64,000 bases of DNA from Pontibacter anaerobius. Its GTDB lineage: Bacteria > Bacteroidota > Bacteroidia > Cytophagales > Hymenobacteraceae. A model generated the notes under the pieces. That model worked only from the letters and a program-made list of their open reading frames with translations, had not been told where the DNA came from and did no database searches. The translations under genes were made by a program, and so were the position numbers. Position 1 is the stretch's first letter. Each line of letters opens with the position of its first letter. The stretch covers positions 115,010 to 179,009 of the forward strand of contig NZ_JAPFQO010000012.1 in the NCBI RefSeq assembly GCF_026241195.1, in the 5' to 3' direction. This document shows positions 34,473-44,088 of the stretch, piece by piece.

Positions 34473-36368
34473 TTAGTAAGCTCTTCCAGACTTGTTCTCC
34501 ACGAAGTTCATGAAGGCGCGGTTTACCACGCCTGTACCGCCCGGAGTTGGGTAGTTGCCGGTAAAGTACCAGTCGCCTTTATGGTTCGGACAGGCCTGGT
34601 GCAGGTCCTCGATGGTCTGGTAAATCACCTGAACCTCTGCATTCACGTCCGGCGCTTTCACAATCTCGGCTACCTTATCAGACAACTCGTTGTGAGTGAA
34701 CAGGTCGTACAGCTCCTGCACAAAGTTCGTCTCTTTGAAGGCCGGTGTGCCGGCTGCGGCAAGGCACTTGTTATAGGTCGCCTGCAGTTTGTCTGCCTGG
34801 CCGGTATCCTTGAGCAGGCCGAGCAGCGCTCTGAAAGCCACAAATTCCTTCATTCGGGACATGTCAATGCCATAGCAGTCCGGGTAGCGGATCTGCGGGG
34901 CGCAGGACACGATGATGATCTTCTTCGGCTCCAGCTTGTCCAGCATTTTGATGATACTCTTCTCCAGCGTAGTACCACGCACAATCGAGTCATCCAGCAC
35001 CACAACCGTATCCACGCCTTTCTTCACTACCTCGTACGTAGTGTCGTAAACGTGCGTTACCAGGTCGTCGCGGCTTTCGTTGTCGGTGATAAAGGTGCGC
35101 AGCTTGGCGTCTTTGATTACCAGCTTCTCGGCACGCGGCTTAAACTGCAGGATCTCATCGAGCTGCTCCTCGCTCAGGTCCTGGTTAAGTATGGCTTTTT
35201 TGCGGTAGTCGCGCAGGTAGTTCTCAATTCCCTTCATCATACCCAGCCAGGAGGTTTCGGCCGTGTTCGGGATGTAGGAGAACACCGTGTTCTTCAGGTC
35301 GTAGTTAACGGCCTCCAGGATCTGCGGGCACAGCAGTTTGCCCATGTTCTTGCGCTCGGTATAGATTTCCGGGTCGTTGCCACGGGAGAAGTAGATGCGC
35401 TCGAAGCTGCACGATAGTTTCTCGCGTGGCTCCACCACCTCCTTCAGTTCCGGGTTACCGGCTTTGTCCACGATTAGGGCATGGCCAGGGGCAATCTCCT
35501 TTATCTCGCTGTATTCAATACCGAAGGCTGTTTTAATGGCAGGCTTTTCGGAGGCGATCACCACCACCTCGTCATCAATATAATAATAGGCAGGGCGGAT
35601 ACCGTTCGGGTCGCGCATCACGAAAGAGGATCCGAAACCAGTGAGGCCGGCCATGGCATAGCCCCCGTCAAAATCCCTGGCAGCGCGCTTGAGTACACGC
35701 TGCAGGTCCAGGTTCTGCTCTATCAACTGGGTGATCTCTTTGTTGGTGTAATCGCCCTCCTTATAATAATCGAACAGGCGCTGGTTCTCCTCATCCAGGA
35801 AGTGGCCGATCTTTTCCAGTACAGTGGTGGTGTCGGTTTTATGCTTCGGGTGCTGCCCCAGTTCCAGCAGTTTCTCGAACTGCTCGTCCACGTTGGTCAT
35901 GTTGAAGTTACCGGCCACGGCCAGGGAGCGGCTGCGCCAGTTATTATCACGCACCATCGGGTGGCAGTTATCCACGCTGTTTACACCGTGCGTACCGTAG
36001 CGCAGGTGGCCCAGGTACACATCGCCCAGGAAAGGCAGGTTCTCCCACACCCATTCCACATCTTCGGCCCTGCCGGCGTACTGCTCCTGCAGTTGCTTAT
36101 ACTCCTTCCCTATCTTGCCAAAGATGCTATCGATTGCGCGGGTCTTTACGGAGCGGAAACGGCTGATGTAATCGATGCCGGGCAGGGCGTTGATCTTGAT
36201 GCTGGCAACACCCGCACCGTCCTGGCCGCGGTTGTGCTGCTTCTGCATCAGCAGGTACAGCTTGTTGACGCCATACATCGGGGTGCCATACTTTTCGGCG
36301 TAGTATGAGATTGGTTTCCGGAGCCTGATCAGGGCTATACCACATTCGTGCTTAATTGCGTCGCTCAT
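34473..36368 (-). CDS. purF: Amidophosphoribosyltransferase, long Bacteroidota form
   Basis: 631 codons, against about 500 in E. coli. Makes phosphoribosylamine from PRPP and glutamine, the first step of purine synthesis. The N-terminal glutaminase has Cys9 (HECGIALIRL), so a short propeptide must be removed; GTHGVNSVDNCHP and GNFNMTN are the glutamine channel elements. The PRPP loop VVVLDDSIVRGTT and the RYPDCYGIDM region are complete. The extra length is in inserts, as in other Bacteroidota PurF. The gene follows nuoN by 7 bp, so it is co-transcribed with complex I genes. The stop is followed by the strong terminator at 34414-34442. Confidence 0.9.
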   Translation of the reverse strand: MSDAIKHECGIALIRLRKPISYYAEKYGTPMYGVNKLYLLMQKQHNRGQDGAGVASIKINALPGIDYISRFRSVKTRAIDSIFGKIGKEYKQLQEQYAGRAEDVEWVWENLPFLGDVYLGHLRYGTHGVNSVDNCHPMVRDNNWRSRSLAVAGNFNMTNVDEQFEKLLELGQHPKHKTDTTTVLEKIGHFLDEENQRLFDYYKEGDYTNKEITQLIEQNLDLQRVLKRAARDFDGGYAMAGLTGFGSSFVMRDPNGIRPAYYYIDDEVVVIASEKPAIKTAFGIEYSEIKEIAPGHALIVDKAGNPELKEVVEPREKLSCSFERIYFSRGNDPEIYTERKNMGKLLCPQILEAVNYDLKNTVFSYIPNTAETSWLGMMKGIENYLRDYRKKAILNQDLSEEQLDEILQFKPRAEKLVIKDAKLRTFITDNESRDDLVTHVYDTTYEVVKKGVDTVVVLDDSIVRGTTLEKSIIKMLDKLEPKKIIIVSCAPQIRYPDCYGIDMSRMKEFVAFRALLGLLKDTGQADKLQATYNKCLAAAGTPAFKETNFVQELYDLFTHNELSDKVAEIVKAPDVNAEVQVIYQTIEDLHQACPNHKGDWYFTGNYPTPGGTGVVNRAFMNFVENKSGRAY

Positions 36369-36375
36369 GAGTGCT

Positions 36376-37881
36376 TTATAGTGTCTGGGCCAGCAATTGC
36401 TCTATCCAGCGTAGCAGCAGGTCGGGTTTAAAGAACAGGACCAACAGCGGCAGGGCGAACAGCGCCAGCAACAGTTTTTCTGACGGTGAAATAACTAAAT
36501 TTTCTCTAGATTGATTCCTTTTGAAGAAAAGGTAGTATGGTATCTTGATATAATAGAAGAGCGCTACCCCCGTCAGCAGAATTCCGGTTACTAACAGGAC
36601 CAGCAGCATGTTGTTTCCGCCTAACGTATACGCCTCCCACACATTGCTAAAAATCAGCAGCTTTCCCATAAAACCGGCCAAGGGTGGCAGGCCCGTGAGT
36701 GAGAGCAGGTAAAGTATAGCCATCACGCCGAAGTATGGCTGCAAACGACCCAGCCCGGAAAAATCCTCCAGCGTCTGTACCCCATTCTTTTCCTCGGCCA
36801 CCTGCAACAGCAGGAAAATGCCGAAGTTCATGAACAGCAGTACCGTGAGGTAAAACAATACCCCTGAAGTATAACTCGTGCCAAAGGCCAGCAGCGCCGT
36901 CAGCAAAAAACCGGCATGCGACACCGAGGAGTAGGCCAGCAGCCTGCGCGGTGTGCGTTGCCACAGGGCCGTGAAGTTACCAACTACCAGCGTGGCGATA
37001 GCCGCCACACCCAGCAGCAGCTGCACATCGGCAAAGGCAGTGGCATCCGTAAAATTATTGATGAACCGAAGTATAACCAGGATGCCCGCCATCTTCGGCC
37101 CTGTGGAGAACAGCGCCACCACCGGCATCGGTGCCCCCTGGTACACATCTGGGGCCCAGAAATGGAAAGGCGCGGCAGAGATTTTGAAGAAAAAGCCGGC
37201 AAGTATAAGTATAGCCGCCACCGTTACCAGCAAGCCATCTGCCTGCAGCAGGCCCATCACGAAGTTTTCAGAACTAAAATTCAGCGTGCCTGTGAGGCCA
37301 TAGAAAAACGACATCCCGTACAACATCACACCCGCTGAGAGGGCGCCGTACAGCACATACTTCAGGCCGGCTTCCACGGCGCGTTTTTCGGTTTTAAAGG
37401 TAAGCGTGAGGATATAGGAAGCAATGGAAACTGTCTCGATGGCGAGGAACACCATCAGCAGGTTTACCGATTTGGCCATCAGGTTGAGGCCCAGCACCAG
37501 GATCAACACCAGTGCATAGAACTCCCCCCTGCCCTCCTGCAGCTTCTCCAGCCGCTTCAGCTGCAGCGACAGCAGCACCGTGAAAATACCCGCCGCACTG
37601 AAAAGGATGCCTCCGAAGCGCGCTAATCCGTCCGAGAGCAATAGGTTCAGGAAAGGCTCGTCGCCGGAAGTATAACCGCCCAGTACCTGCAGCACCAATA
37701 CCCAGAACATACCAGTAAGCGCCAGCCAGGGCAATAGCCTTTTTATACTTTTGGCTTTGAAAAGATCGAGCGTGACGAGCAGCAGGAAAAACAGCACCAG
37801 CACCAGCTCGGGCAGCAGTGACCCTGCCCCGGCAAGTATGGCATTCAGCTTATCAGATAAGTATACTGCCTGTTCGTTCAC
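36376..37881 (-). CDS. nuoN: NADH-quinone oxidoreductase subunit N
   Basis: 501 codons. Antiporter-like membrane subunit of complex I, about 14 helices. The core KYVLYGALSAGVMLYGMSFFYGLTGTLNF and SAAPFHFWAPDVYQGAPMPVVALFSTGPKMAG (with the conserved Lys and the HxWxPDVYxGAP motif) are diagnostic. Start codon is GTG, directly abutting the TAG stop of nuoM (TAGGTG), with no ATG available. It is the last nuo gene of the cluster and is followed by purF after 7 bp. Confidence 0.95.
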   Translation of the reverse strand: MNEQAVYLSDKLNAILAGAGSLLPELVLVLFFLLLVTLDLFKAKSIKRLLPWLALTGMFWVLVLQVLGGYTSGDEPFLNLLLSDGLARFGGILFSAAGIFTVLLSLQLKRLEKLQEGRGEFYALVLILVLGLNLMAKSVNLLMVFLAIETVSIASYILTLTFKTEKRAVEAGLKYVLYGALSAGVMLYGMSFFYGLTGTLNFSSENFVMGLLQADGLLVTVAAILILAGFFFKISAAPFHFWAPDVYQGAPMPVVALFSTGPKMAGILVILRFINNFTDATAFADVQLLLGVAAIATLVVGNFTALWQRTPRRLLAYSSVSHAGFLLTALLAFGTSYTSGVLFYLTVLLFMNFGIFLLLQVAEEKNGVQTLEDFSGLGRLQPYFGVMAILYLLSLTGLPPLAGFMGKLLIFSNVWEAYTLGGNNMLLVLLVTGILLTGVALFYYIKIPYYLFFKRNQSRENLVISPSEKLLLALFALPLLVLFFKPDLLLRWIEQLLAQTL

Positions 37882-39624
37882 CTATTTGAGTGTTGAAAAA
37901 ATTAAACCCAGTTGCTCCTGCCCGCGCAGCAGCACCATTTCCGTGAAGCCGTTCACCGTGAGGCTGATCTTATCAAGGAGCAGGTGCGGAAAAATACCGA
38001 ACAACAGCGCCAGCACCGCCAGCGGCACCAGCATCAGGTACTCTCTTGTGTTCAGGTCGGTGATGCTGGCATGCTCGCGCAGCTCCGGGAAGATCCAGAA
38101 CTTGCCGAAGAACATGCGTTGTAGCGTCCAGAGGTAGTAAGCCGCACTCAGCAGCAGGCCAAACACCGCCACCACCGTGAGCCAGCGCGGCAGCAAACCG
38201 GTTGCCTCCGGCGCACCAAAGCCGCCCACCAGCACCAGCAGCTCCGAGATAAACCCGGAGAAGCCCGGCATCCCCAGCGAGGCAAAGAAGGCGATCACCA
38301 CAAACGCAGTATAGGCCGGCATGGTGTTCGCCAGGCCTCTGAAGTTATGGATCATGCGGTCGTGGGCGCGGTCGTAAATAACGCCTACTACCAGGAAGAG
38401 CATGGCCGAGATAATGCCGTGGCTGAACATCATGTAGATGGCGCCGTTCACGCCCTCCACCGTAAGCGAGGCCAGCCCCAGCAGCACAAAACCCATATGC
38501 GAAACCGAGGAATAGGCGATCAGCTTTTTCAGGTCTTTCATGGCCAGCGCATTCATCGCCCCATATATGATAGAGAGCACGCCTAGGCCACCCACCAGCA
38601 CGGCAAAGTATGCCCCGGCATCCGGGAAGATCGGGTACACAATGCGAATCAGCCCGTAACCGCCCACTTTCAAGAGAATAGCCGCCAGCAGCACCGAAAT
38701 CGGTGTCGGAGCCTCCACGTGCGCATCGGGCAGCCAGGTATGCACCGGCACCGACGGCACCTTTATTGCAAAGCCGGCAAACAGCAGCAGGAACGCGATA
38801 AAGCGCAGCGGCAAATCCCAAAGTATAGTTCCCGAAAGCACGTGCAGCAGGCTGTTCGGGATAAAGTTGGCAGGTTCCATCATGGCCGGAATGCTGAAGG
38901 TGCGCACCAGGTTGTAGTTGCTGATTTGGTTGCGCTGCAACATCTGCTGCACCTGCGTCAGTACCTCTGTACCGGCCGCCTTGCCCTGCTCCAGCAGCCC
39001 CATCTGCATCGCCGTCGCCTGCGGGTCAATCACCGAAGTGTACAGTCCGATCATCACCAAAAGTATAAACAGCGAGCCCACCAAGGTATAAATGAAGAAC
39101 TTGATGGAGGCGTATTCGCGCTTCGGTCCGCCCCAGATGCCGATGAGGAAGTACATCGGGAGGAGCATAAACTCAAAGAAAAGGTAGAACAGGAAGAAGT
39201 CGAGGGCCAGGAAACAGCCCATTACGCTGGTGAGCAGCAGCAGGTAGAGCAGGAAATATCCCTTTACGTTTTTGGTGATGGTCCAGGAAGAGATCACGCC
39301 GATCACGCCCACGATGCCGGTGAGCAGCACCATGCTGATGCTCACGCCATCCACGCCCACAAAGTAGTCGATCTGGAAGCGGCCCAAGTTGCCGAGCGAG
39401 AAGCCGATCCAGTTGAGTTTCTCCACAAACTGGTAGCCCTGCTGCCCGTTGGCAAAGGCCGAGCCATCAAACCGGAAGTATAAAAGTATGGACAGCCCCA
39501 TCTGCACCAGCGCACCCAGCAGCGTTACGGCCTTTATCGGCTTCTGCAGGTGCACCGGCAACAGCAGCACAACAAGCGCTGCCAGCAAGGGTGTAAAAAT
39601 GAGGCTACTAAGTATAAAATCCAT
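37882..39624 (-). CDS. nuoM: NADH-quinone oxidoreductase subunit M
   Basis: 580 codons from ATG 39624 (a TTG one codon upstream is a less likely start). Proton-pumping antiporter-like subunit. Family motifs: FLFYLFFEFMLLPMYFLIGIWGG, AIKVPSVPVHTWLPDAHVEAPTPISVLLAAILLKVGGYGLIRI and YSSVSHMGFVLLGLASL. A segment unusual for the family, GLLEQGKAAGTEVLTQVQQMLQRN, lies in a loop near residues 205-235. Full length with all key Lys and Glu residues in the places expected. Confidence 0.96.
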   Translation of the reverse strand: MDFILSSLIFTPLLAALVVLLLPVHLQKPIKAVTLLGALVQMGLSILLYFRFDGSAFANGQQGYQFVEKLNWIGFSLGNLGRFQIDYFVGVDGVSISMVLLTGIVGVIGVISSWTITKNVKGYFLLYLLLLTSVMGCFLALDFFLFYLFFEFMLLPMYFLIGIWGGPKREYASIKFFIYTLVGSLFILLVMIGLYTSVIDPQATAMQMGLLEQGKAAGTEVLTQVQQMLQRNQISNYNLVRTFSIPAMMEPANFIPNSLLHVLSGTILWDLPLRFIAFLLLFAGFAIKVPSVPVHTWLPDAHVEAPTPISVLLAAILLKVGGYGLIRIVYPIFPDAGAYFAVLVGGLGVLSIIYGAMNALAMKDLKKLIAYSSVSHMGFVLLGLASLTVEGVNGAIYMMFSHGIISAMLFLVVGVIYDRAHDRMIHNFRGLANTMPAYTAFVVIAFFASLGMPGFSGFISELLVLVGGFGAPEATGLLPRWLTVVAVFGLLLSAAYYLWTLQRMFFGKFWIFPELREHASITDLNTREYLMLVPLAVLALLFGIFPHLLLDKISLTVNGFTEMVLLRGQEQLGLIFSTLK

Positions 39625-39726
39625 CAACTCTGTTTATTGTTGATTGTTAATTGCTGATTGTTTTACCAGCCCGGATATAAATCCTGCCAATCCTTTTAAC
39701 CTGTAAATCCTGAACCCAAAGGTAAA

Positions 39727-41946
39727 TTAAAACAGGATGATATATAGCAACAGCAAAATAAATCCGAACAGGGAGTAAGCGTAATAGCTCTGCACCTTAC
39801 CATTCTGCAGCCCGCGGCCCACACGCCCCAGCACCTTCGACAGCGCCCCTGCCAGCCAAACCAGGCCGTCCACTACCCAGCGGTCTACCCAGGCTACCAC
39901 CTTCGCAAGGATCACAAGTGCTTTGCTGCCGTTGTTTAAAGTATAATCAATGATCTTTATGTCGATGCGGTAAAGCTGGTGGCTTAATGCCAGTGTTGGC
40001 TGCACAAAGGTTCTGTCGTAAAACTCGTTCAGGCCAAAGTGCCGCTGCGAGAGCCGCGCCAGTCTGCCCTGCGGTTCCTCCTGCTGCAGCTGTTCCCTAG
40101 CTTTGTTTCTATACTTCAGGATGGCCCAGCTGATGCCTGCCGCGCCCAGCAAGGTAGACAGTACTCCGAAGACGATGTGCAAGGTACTATTGGCCGCATC
40201 CTGCAGTTTCACCGCCTGCACCAGCTCATCGGAAAGTATATAGGAGGTGGATAATTTGCCTATGCTGATGCCCTGCATAAGCCAGCTGCTGCCGAAGCTC
40301 AGGGGGTTGAGCGAGAAAAAGATGCCCAGCGAAAGTATAGCAAGGATAATTACCGGCAGCGCCATCACGCGCTCCACCTCCTGCCCAGCCTTCAGCCGCA
40401 CATCCTGCACCGCAAACGGTGCCCTGAACCCGCCGAAGAAGATGAACCACATGTGCCGGGCCATGTAAAAAGCCGTGAGCAGCACCACCATAAACCCGAC
40501 AATCGGCACCGCAAAGTATAAACCGCCCCCCATGGTCTGCGCCCAGGCCCAGCTACCGGAAAGTATGGCGTCCTTGGAAAGGAACCCTGAGAACAACGGC
40601 AGGCCCACCAGCGCGGCTGTGGCTATTACATAAGTATAGAAAGTGAGCGGCATGGCCCTGCGCAGGCCACCCATGTTTCGGATATCCTGGGCATCGTGGT
40701 CCAGGTGATGGCAGTGCAACCCACGGTGCATGGCGTGGATAATGATGCCGGAATTCAGGAACAGAGCCGCCTTAAAGAAAGCGTGCGTGGACAGGTGGAA
40801 CAGCGCCGCATCGTGTGCGCCTACGCCCATACCCATCACCATATAGCCTAATTGTGAGATCGTAGAGAAAGCCAGCACGGCTTTGATGTCATACTGCGTG
40901 AGCGCCACCAAGGCCCCGATCAGAGCAGTGACCGCACCGACAACGGCGATAATTATCAGAGCCTCCGGTGTGAAGAAGGCATAGCAGCGGGCCACCAGGT
41001 ACACACCAGCCGCCACCATGGTTGCCGCGTGAATCAGCGCCGACACGGGCGTTGGCCCCTGCATGGCATCGGGTAACCACACCTGCAGCGGAAACTGCGC
41101 CGACTTGCCCACGCAGCCCATAAACAGCCCCAGCCCCGCCACTGTCAGGAACACCGGCCCCAGCTCTACCAGCCAGTTCTGGCCATTTAAAGTATAGGTA
41201 GCAATAAAATTGCCGCCCTGCCAGTTGCCGCTCCCGATCAGGGTACGCAGCGCCTCCAGGTCAAAGGTGCGGAAGTAGGTATAGAAGGCGAACAGCCCGA
41301 GCAGGAGCCCGACATCACCAATGCGGTTAATGAGAAATGCCTTTTTATTGGCCGCCACCGCCGCCGGTTTTTGGAACCAGAAGCCGATGAGCAGGTAAGA
41401 TGACAGGCCCACCAGTTCCCAGAACATAAACAGCAGCAACAGGTTATCCACCAGCACTATCCCCAGCATGCTAAAGGTAAACAGCCCCAGGAAAGCAAAG
41501 TAGCGGCTGTAGCCTTTGTCGCCATGCATGTAGCCTACCGAGAACAGCTGCACCAGCAGGGAGATGAAGGTAACGATCACCAGCATCAGCACGGTGAGGT
41601 TATCGAGCAGGATACCGGCCGTGAAATCGGTGAGGGAGTTACCCGGCAAACTAAACCAGGTGGTACGGCTGTGGAAGGTGGCCGAGTTCCATACTTGCGT
41701 AAACAGCCACCCGGAAAGTATAAATGCTACTGCAGTTAAACCAGTTGCCAGCCAGTCGCCTTGGCGGGGCAGGCGCTTGCCAACCAATGCCAGTACCAGG
41801 AAACCCAGCAGCGGCAGCAACAGCACAACCAGAGCGGCTGTGGTTTGAGGTGTGGCTGCCAAAGGCTTCAAGAGTTCGGATAGCTCCAAGGTATACTTCT
41901 GGTTTGGTTTCTGATATGCGTGGCCGGGCCAGCTAACAGCGGGCAA
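39727..41946 (-). CDS. nuoL: NADH-quinone oxidoreductase subunit L
   Basis: 739 codons. Largest antiporter-like subunit with the long amphipathic C-terminal arm. Core motifs: DNLTVLMLVIVTFISLLVQLFSVGYM, GKSAQFPLQVWLPDAMQGPTPVSALIHAATMVAAGVYLVAR and FSTISQLGYMVMGMGVGAHDAALFHLSTHAFFKAALFLNSG. No ATG precedes the first membrane helix; the candidates are TTG at 41946 or TTG at 41889, the latter giving a start close to the family norm. The unannotated start is thus an alternative codon. The upstream gene is a CDF transporter, not nuoK, which is unusual. Confidence 0.94.
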   Translation of the reverse strand: MPAVSWPGHAYQKPNQKYTLELSELLKPLAATPQTTAALVVLLLPLLGFLVLALVGKRLPRQGDWLATGLTAVAFILSGWLFTQVWNSATFHSRTTWFSLPGNSLTDFTAGILLDNLTVLMLVIVTFISLLVQLFSVGYMHGDKGYSRYFAFLGLFTFSMLGIVLVDNLLLLFMFWELVGLSSYLLIGFWFQKPAAVAANKKAFLINRIGDVGLLLGLFAFYTYFRTFDLEALRTLIGSGNWQGGNFIATYTLNGQNWLVELGPVFLTVAGLGLFMGCVGKSAQFPLQVWLPDAMQGPTPVSALIHAATMVAAGVYLVARCYAFFTPEALIIIAVVGAVTALIGALVALTQYDIKAVLAFSTISQLGYMVMGMGVGAHDAALFHLSTHAFFKAALFLNSGIIIHAMHRGLHCHHLDHDAQDIRNMGGLRRAMPLTFYTYVIATAALVGLPLFSGFLSKDAILSGSWAWAQTMGGGLYFAVPIVGFMVVLLTAFYMARHMWFIFFGGFRAPFAVQDVRLKAGQEVERVMALPVIILAILSLGIFFSLNPLSFGSSWLMQGISIGKLSTSYILSDELVQAVKLQDAANSTLHIVFGVLSTLLGAAGISWAILKYRNKAREQLQQEEPQGRLARLSQRHFGLNEFYDRTFVQPTLALSHQLYRIDIKIIDYTLNNGSKALVILAKVVAWVDRWVVDGLVWLAGALSKVLGRVGRGLQNGKVQSYYAYSLFGFILLLLYIILF

Positions 41947-42010
41947 AGTTAAGGAGAAAGAGCTTCTCTTAATAGCTAATCTTTAACTCTATATAGCAGA
42001 AAGGGCTTCC

Positions 42011-42811
42011 TTACTTTTTAGAAAGGCTCAGGATACGGAAAGCGCCCCTTGCCACCAGCAGAAATACAATGCCCCCGATTACCAGGTCTGGAATCCTGGA
42101 GCCTGTAAAGTACACCAGCGCTCCGGCCACGATCACGCCGATGTTCGCGATCACGTCGTTGGAGGTAAAGATAACGCTGGCCTGCATGTGGGCTTCCTTG
42201 CTCTTTGATTTCTGCAGCACGTAAAGTGAGGCAGCATTACCCAGCAGCGCCAGGAAAGAAACGATGATCATGGTCTGGAACACAGGCGTGGCCTCCAAGC
42301 CGAGAAACCTCCGGATGACCTCCGCAAAACCAAGTATGGCTAAACCGAGCTGCAGGTAGCCGCTGGTTTTTGCGATGCTTTTTTTCCGGCTGGCGGCCCC
42401 TCCTACCGCGAACAGCGCCATGCCATACACAAACGCGTCGGCCAGCATGTCCAGTGAGTCGGCCACCAGTCCCATAGACCTGGAGAGGAAGCCGGTAATT
42501 ATCTCCAGCACAAAGAAACCGAAGTTGATAAGTAGCACGACCCACAGCAGTTTTCGCTCAGCTGCAGGTTGTGGAGCTGCTGCTGTTGCTTCCGCTTCTT
42601 CCGAAGAGAGTAAAGTTGCCTCCAGTTTCAGCTCATTGATGGTTCCTGCTATAGGACCGGCCTCTCCGGAGTGAAAGACAGTGACTTGCCTCTTCGGAAT
42701 ATCGAAATCCAATCGCTTGATGGTCTCATCGCCCTCCAGCTTCATCCGGATCATCTGCTCTTCTGAGGGGCAGTCCATTTTTGAAACCCTGAAAGTCGAT
42801 TTATGGACCAT
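42011..42811 (-). CDS. Cation diffusion facilitator with N-terminal HMA-like domain, inside the nuo operon
   Basis: 266 codons. Residues 1-70 resemble a heavy-metal-associated domain (FRVSKMDCPSEEQMIRMKLEG) but have MDCPSEE in place of MxCxxC, so only one Cys remains. Residues about 88-260 form a CDF-type transporter core with GLVADSLDMLADAFVYGMALFAVG (helix 2 metal site, D and D) and VIFTSNDVIANIGVIVAGALVYF (helix 5, N/D site). It exports divalent metals such as Zn2+, Fe2+ or Mn2+ using the proton gradient; the metal is not decidable. It lies 5 bp after nuoK and 64 bp before nuoL, so it belongs to the operon transcript. Confidence 0.85.
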   Translation of the reverse strand: MVHKSTFRVSKMDCPSEEQMIRMKLEGDETIKRLDFDIPKRQVTVFHSGEAGPIAGTINELKLEATLLSSEEAEATAAAPQPAAERKLLWVVLLINFGFFVLEIITGFLSRSMGLVADSLDMLADAFVYGMALFAVGGAASRKKSIAKTSGYLQLGLAILGFAEVIRRFLGLEATPVFQTMIIVSFLALLGNAASLYVLQKSKSKEAHMQASVIFTSNDVIANIGVIVAGALVYFTGSRIPDLVIGGIVFLLVARGAFRILSLSKK

Positions 42812-42816
42812 ATTCT

Positions 42817-43128
42817 TTATTTTTCCGGAGTGACTATTTGGTTCAGGTTGGCGGTTTTAAAGTACTGGTACACGCGCAGCACAATGGCCAGCGCCACAGC
42901 CGCTTCGGCGGCGGCTACCAGTATCACAAAAAGAGAGAATAGCTGCCCTTGCAGCAGTTGCGGGTCATGCCGGCTAAAGGCCACCAGGTTCAGGTTGGCG
43001 GCGTTAAAGATCAACTCAATGCCCATCAGCACCACCACCGCATGGCGCTTGGAGATAACGGCAAGCACCCCGATACTGAAAAGCGCGGCGCTCAGGAGTA
43101 AAATATGCTCTAACGGAATCTGTTCCAT
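42817..43128 (-). CDS. nuoK: NADH-quinone oxidoreductase subunit K
   Basis: 103 codons. Three helices with the family core LLLSAALFSIGVLAVISKRHAVVVLMGIELIFNAANLNLVAF (two conserved Glu for proton transfer) and FVILVAAAEAAVALAIVLRVY. It starts 2 bp after nuoJ on the transcript. Normal length. Confidence 0.96.
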   Translation of the reverse strand: MEQIPLEHILLLSAALFSIGVLAVISKRHAVVVLMGIELIFNAANLNLVAFSRHDPQLLQGQLFSLFVILVAAAEAAVALAIVLRVYQYFKTANLNQIVTPEK

Positions 43129-43130
43129 AC

Positions 43131-43643
43131 TTATACTTTCTGTTTATCGGTGGCGATGTAGGCGGCCCCCATCAGGGCAATGAGCAGCAGCAGCGAGGCC
43201 AGCTCAAACGGCACCACTACATCCGTCATCAGCTTGATGCCTATACTTTGCACGGTGCTTTTCTGGTTGCCCAGCACATCCAGCTCCGTCGTCTGCAGCC
43301 ACGGGAGCGTACTAATGTTGGCTTTAAGTATGGTATAGCTCAGCCCGACAAGTATAAATCCGGCCACCAGCGTACCCCACACCGTGTTCACGTTCTCTGA
43401 CAGCACCGATTTATCGTGCACGCGGCTGCTGAGCATGATACCGAACAGCAGCAGTACCAGCACCCCGCCCACGTACACCATCAGCTGCGTCACGGCGATA
43501 AAATCGGCAAACAGCAGCACGTAGATGCCGGCTATACTTAGCAAGGTGATCAGCAGCGAGAAACCCGCATACAGCAGGTTGCGCGTCAGCACCATGTAGG
43601 CACCGGAAAGCACAGCAAGTATGGCGAAGATGTAGAAAAGCAT
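43131..43643 (-). CDS. nuoJ: NADH-quinone oxidoreductase subunit J
   Basis: 170 codons. Five helices; SGAYMVLTRNLLYAGFSLLITLLSIAGIYVLLFADFIAVTQLMVYVGGVLVLLLFGIMLSSR carries the signature of the conserved pi-bulge region of ND6/NuoJ. Precedes nuoK by 2 bp and follows two small non-nuo genes that separate it from nuoI. Confidence 0.95.
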   Translation of the reverse strand: MLFYIFAILAVLSGAYMVLTRNLLYAGFSLLITLLSIAGIYVLLFADFIAVTQLMVYVGGVLVLLLFGIMLSSRVHDKSVLSENVNTVWGTLVAGFILVGLSYTILKANISTLPWLQTTELDVLGNQKSTVQSIGIKLMTDVVVPFELASLLLLIALMGAAYIATDKQKV

Positions 43644-43647
43644 GCGT

Positions 43648-44076
43648 TTATCTTTGTAGTGCGTCCTTTTTGTCGATTAGCACTCTATTTCCAATTTTAT
43701 AAAAAATCGTATCGCCTTTTTGGATAGCCAGAAGCGTATCGCCCGAAATAGTGACCGTATCCACATCACTAGGCTGTGCCATAACTGGTTTCGCTCGTCC
43801 TTCTTCCACATTCATCAAATACCCCACACATAAACCTAAGCCAACTAGGTTAATCAGCACAGGATACATACCAGAAAGGGTGGTTGCATTGTTAATGAAT
43901 CTAAACAATTCTAACAGCAGCCAAACAACAGATACGCCAAAAAAAACGGCAATTATGTACTGGTAACCTGTATTATCTTCAAGCTCATCCCATCCGTAAC
44001 TAAGAGCAAACAAAATAAAAATAGCGCCTAGTGCATAAAAAATTACAATCTGAAGGTTTCCAACAACTTGCCTCAT
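43648..44076 (-). CDS. Inserted small membrane protein of unknown function
   Basis: 142 codons, 4 bp ahead of nuoJ on the transcript. Three probable helices (VIFYALGAIFILFALSYGW, YIIAVFFGVSVVWLLLELF, MYPVLINLVGLGLCVGYLM) then a soluble C-terminal segment (TVTISGDTLLAIQKGDTIFYKIGNRVLIDKK) resembling a small beta domain. I do not recognise it as a complex I subunit. It and its neighbour are more AT-rich than the nuo genes, suggesting a later insertion. Confidence 0.65.
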   Translation of the reverse strand: MRQVVGNLQIVIFYALGAIFILFALSYGWDELEDNTGYQYIIAVFFGVSVVWLLLELFRFINNATTLSGMYPVLINLVGLGLCVGYLMNVEEGRAKPVMAQPSDVDTVTISGDTLLAIQKGDTIFYKIGNRVLIDKKDALQR

Positions 44077-44088
44077 GCGTGGATTATG

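Noticed and set aside
38719..39483. Plus-strand frames over nuoM
   Set aside because: Antisense shadows with Gln/His/Arg-rich composition; nuoM itself is unmistakable.
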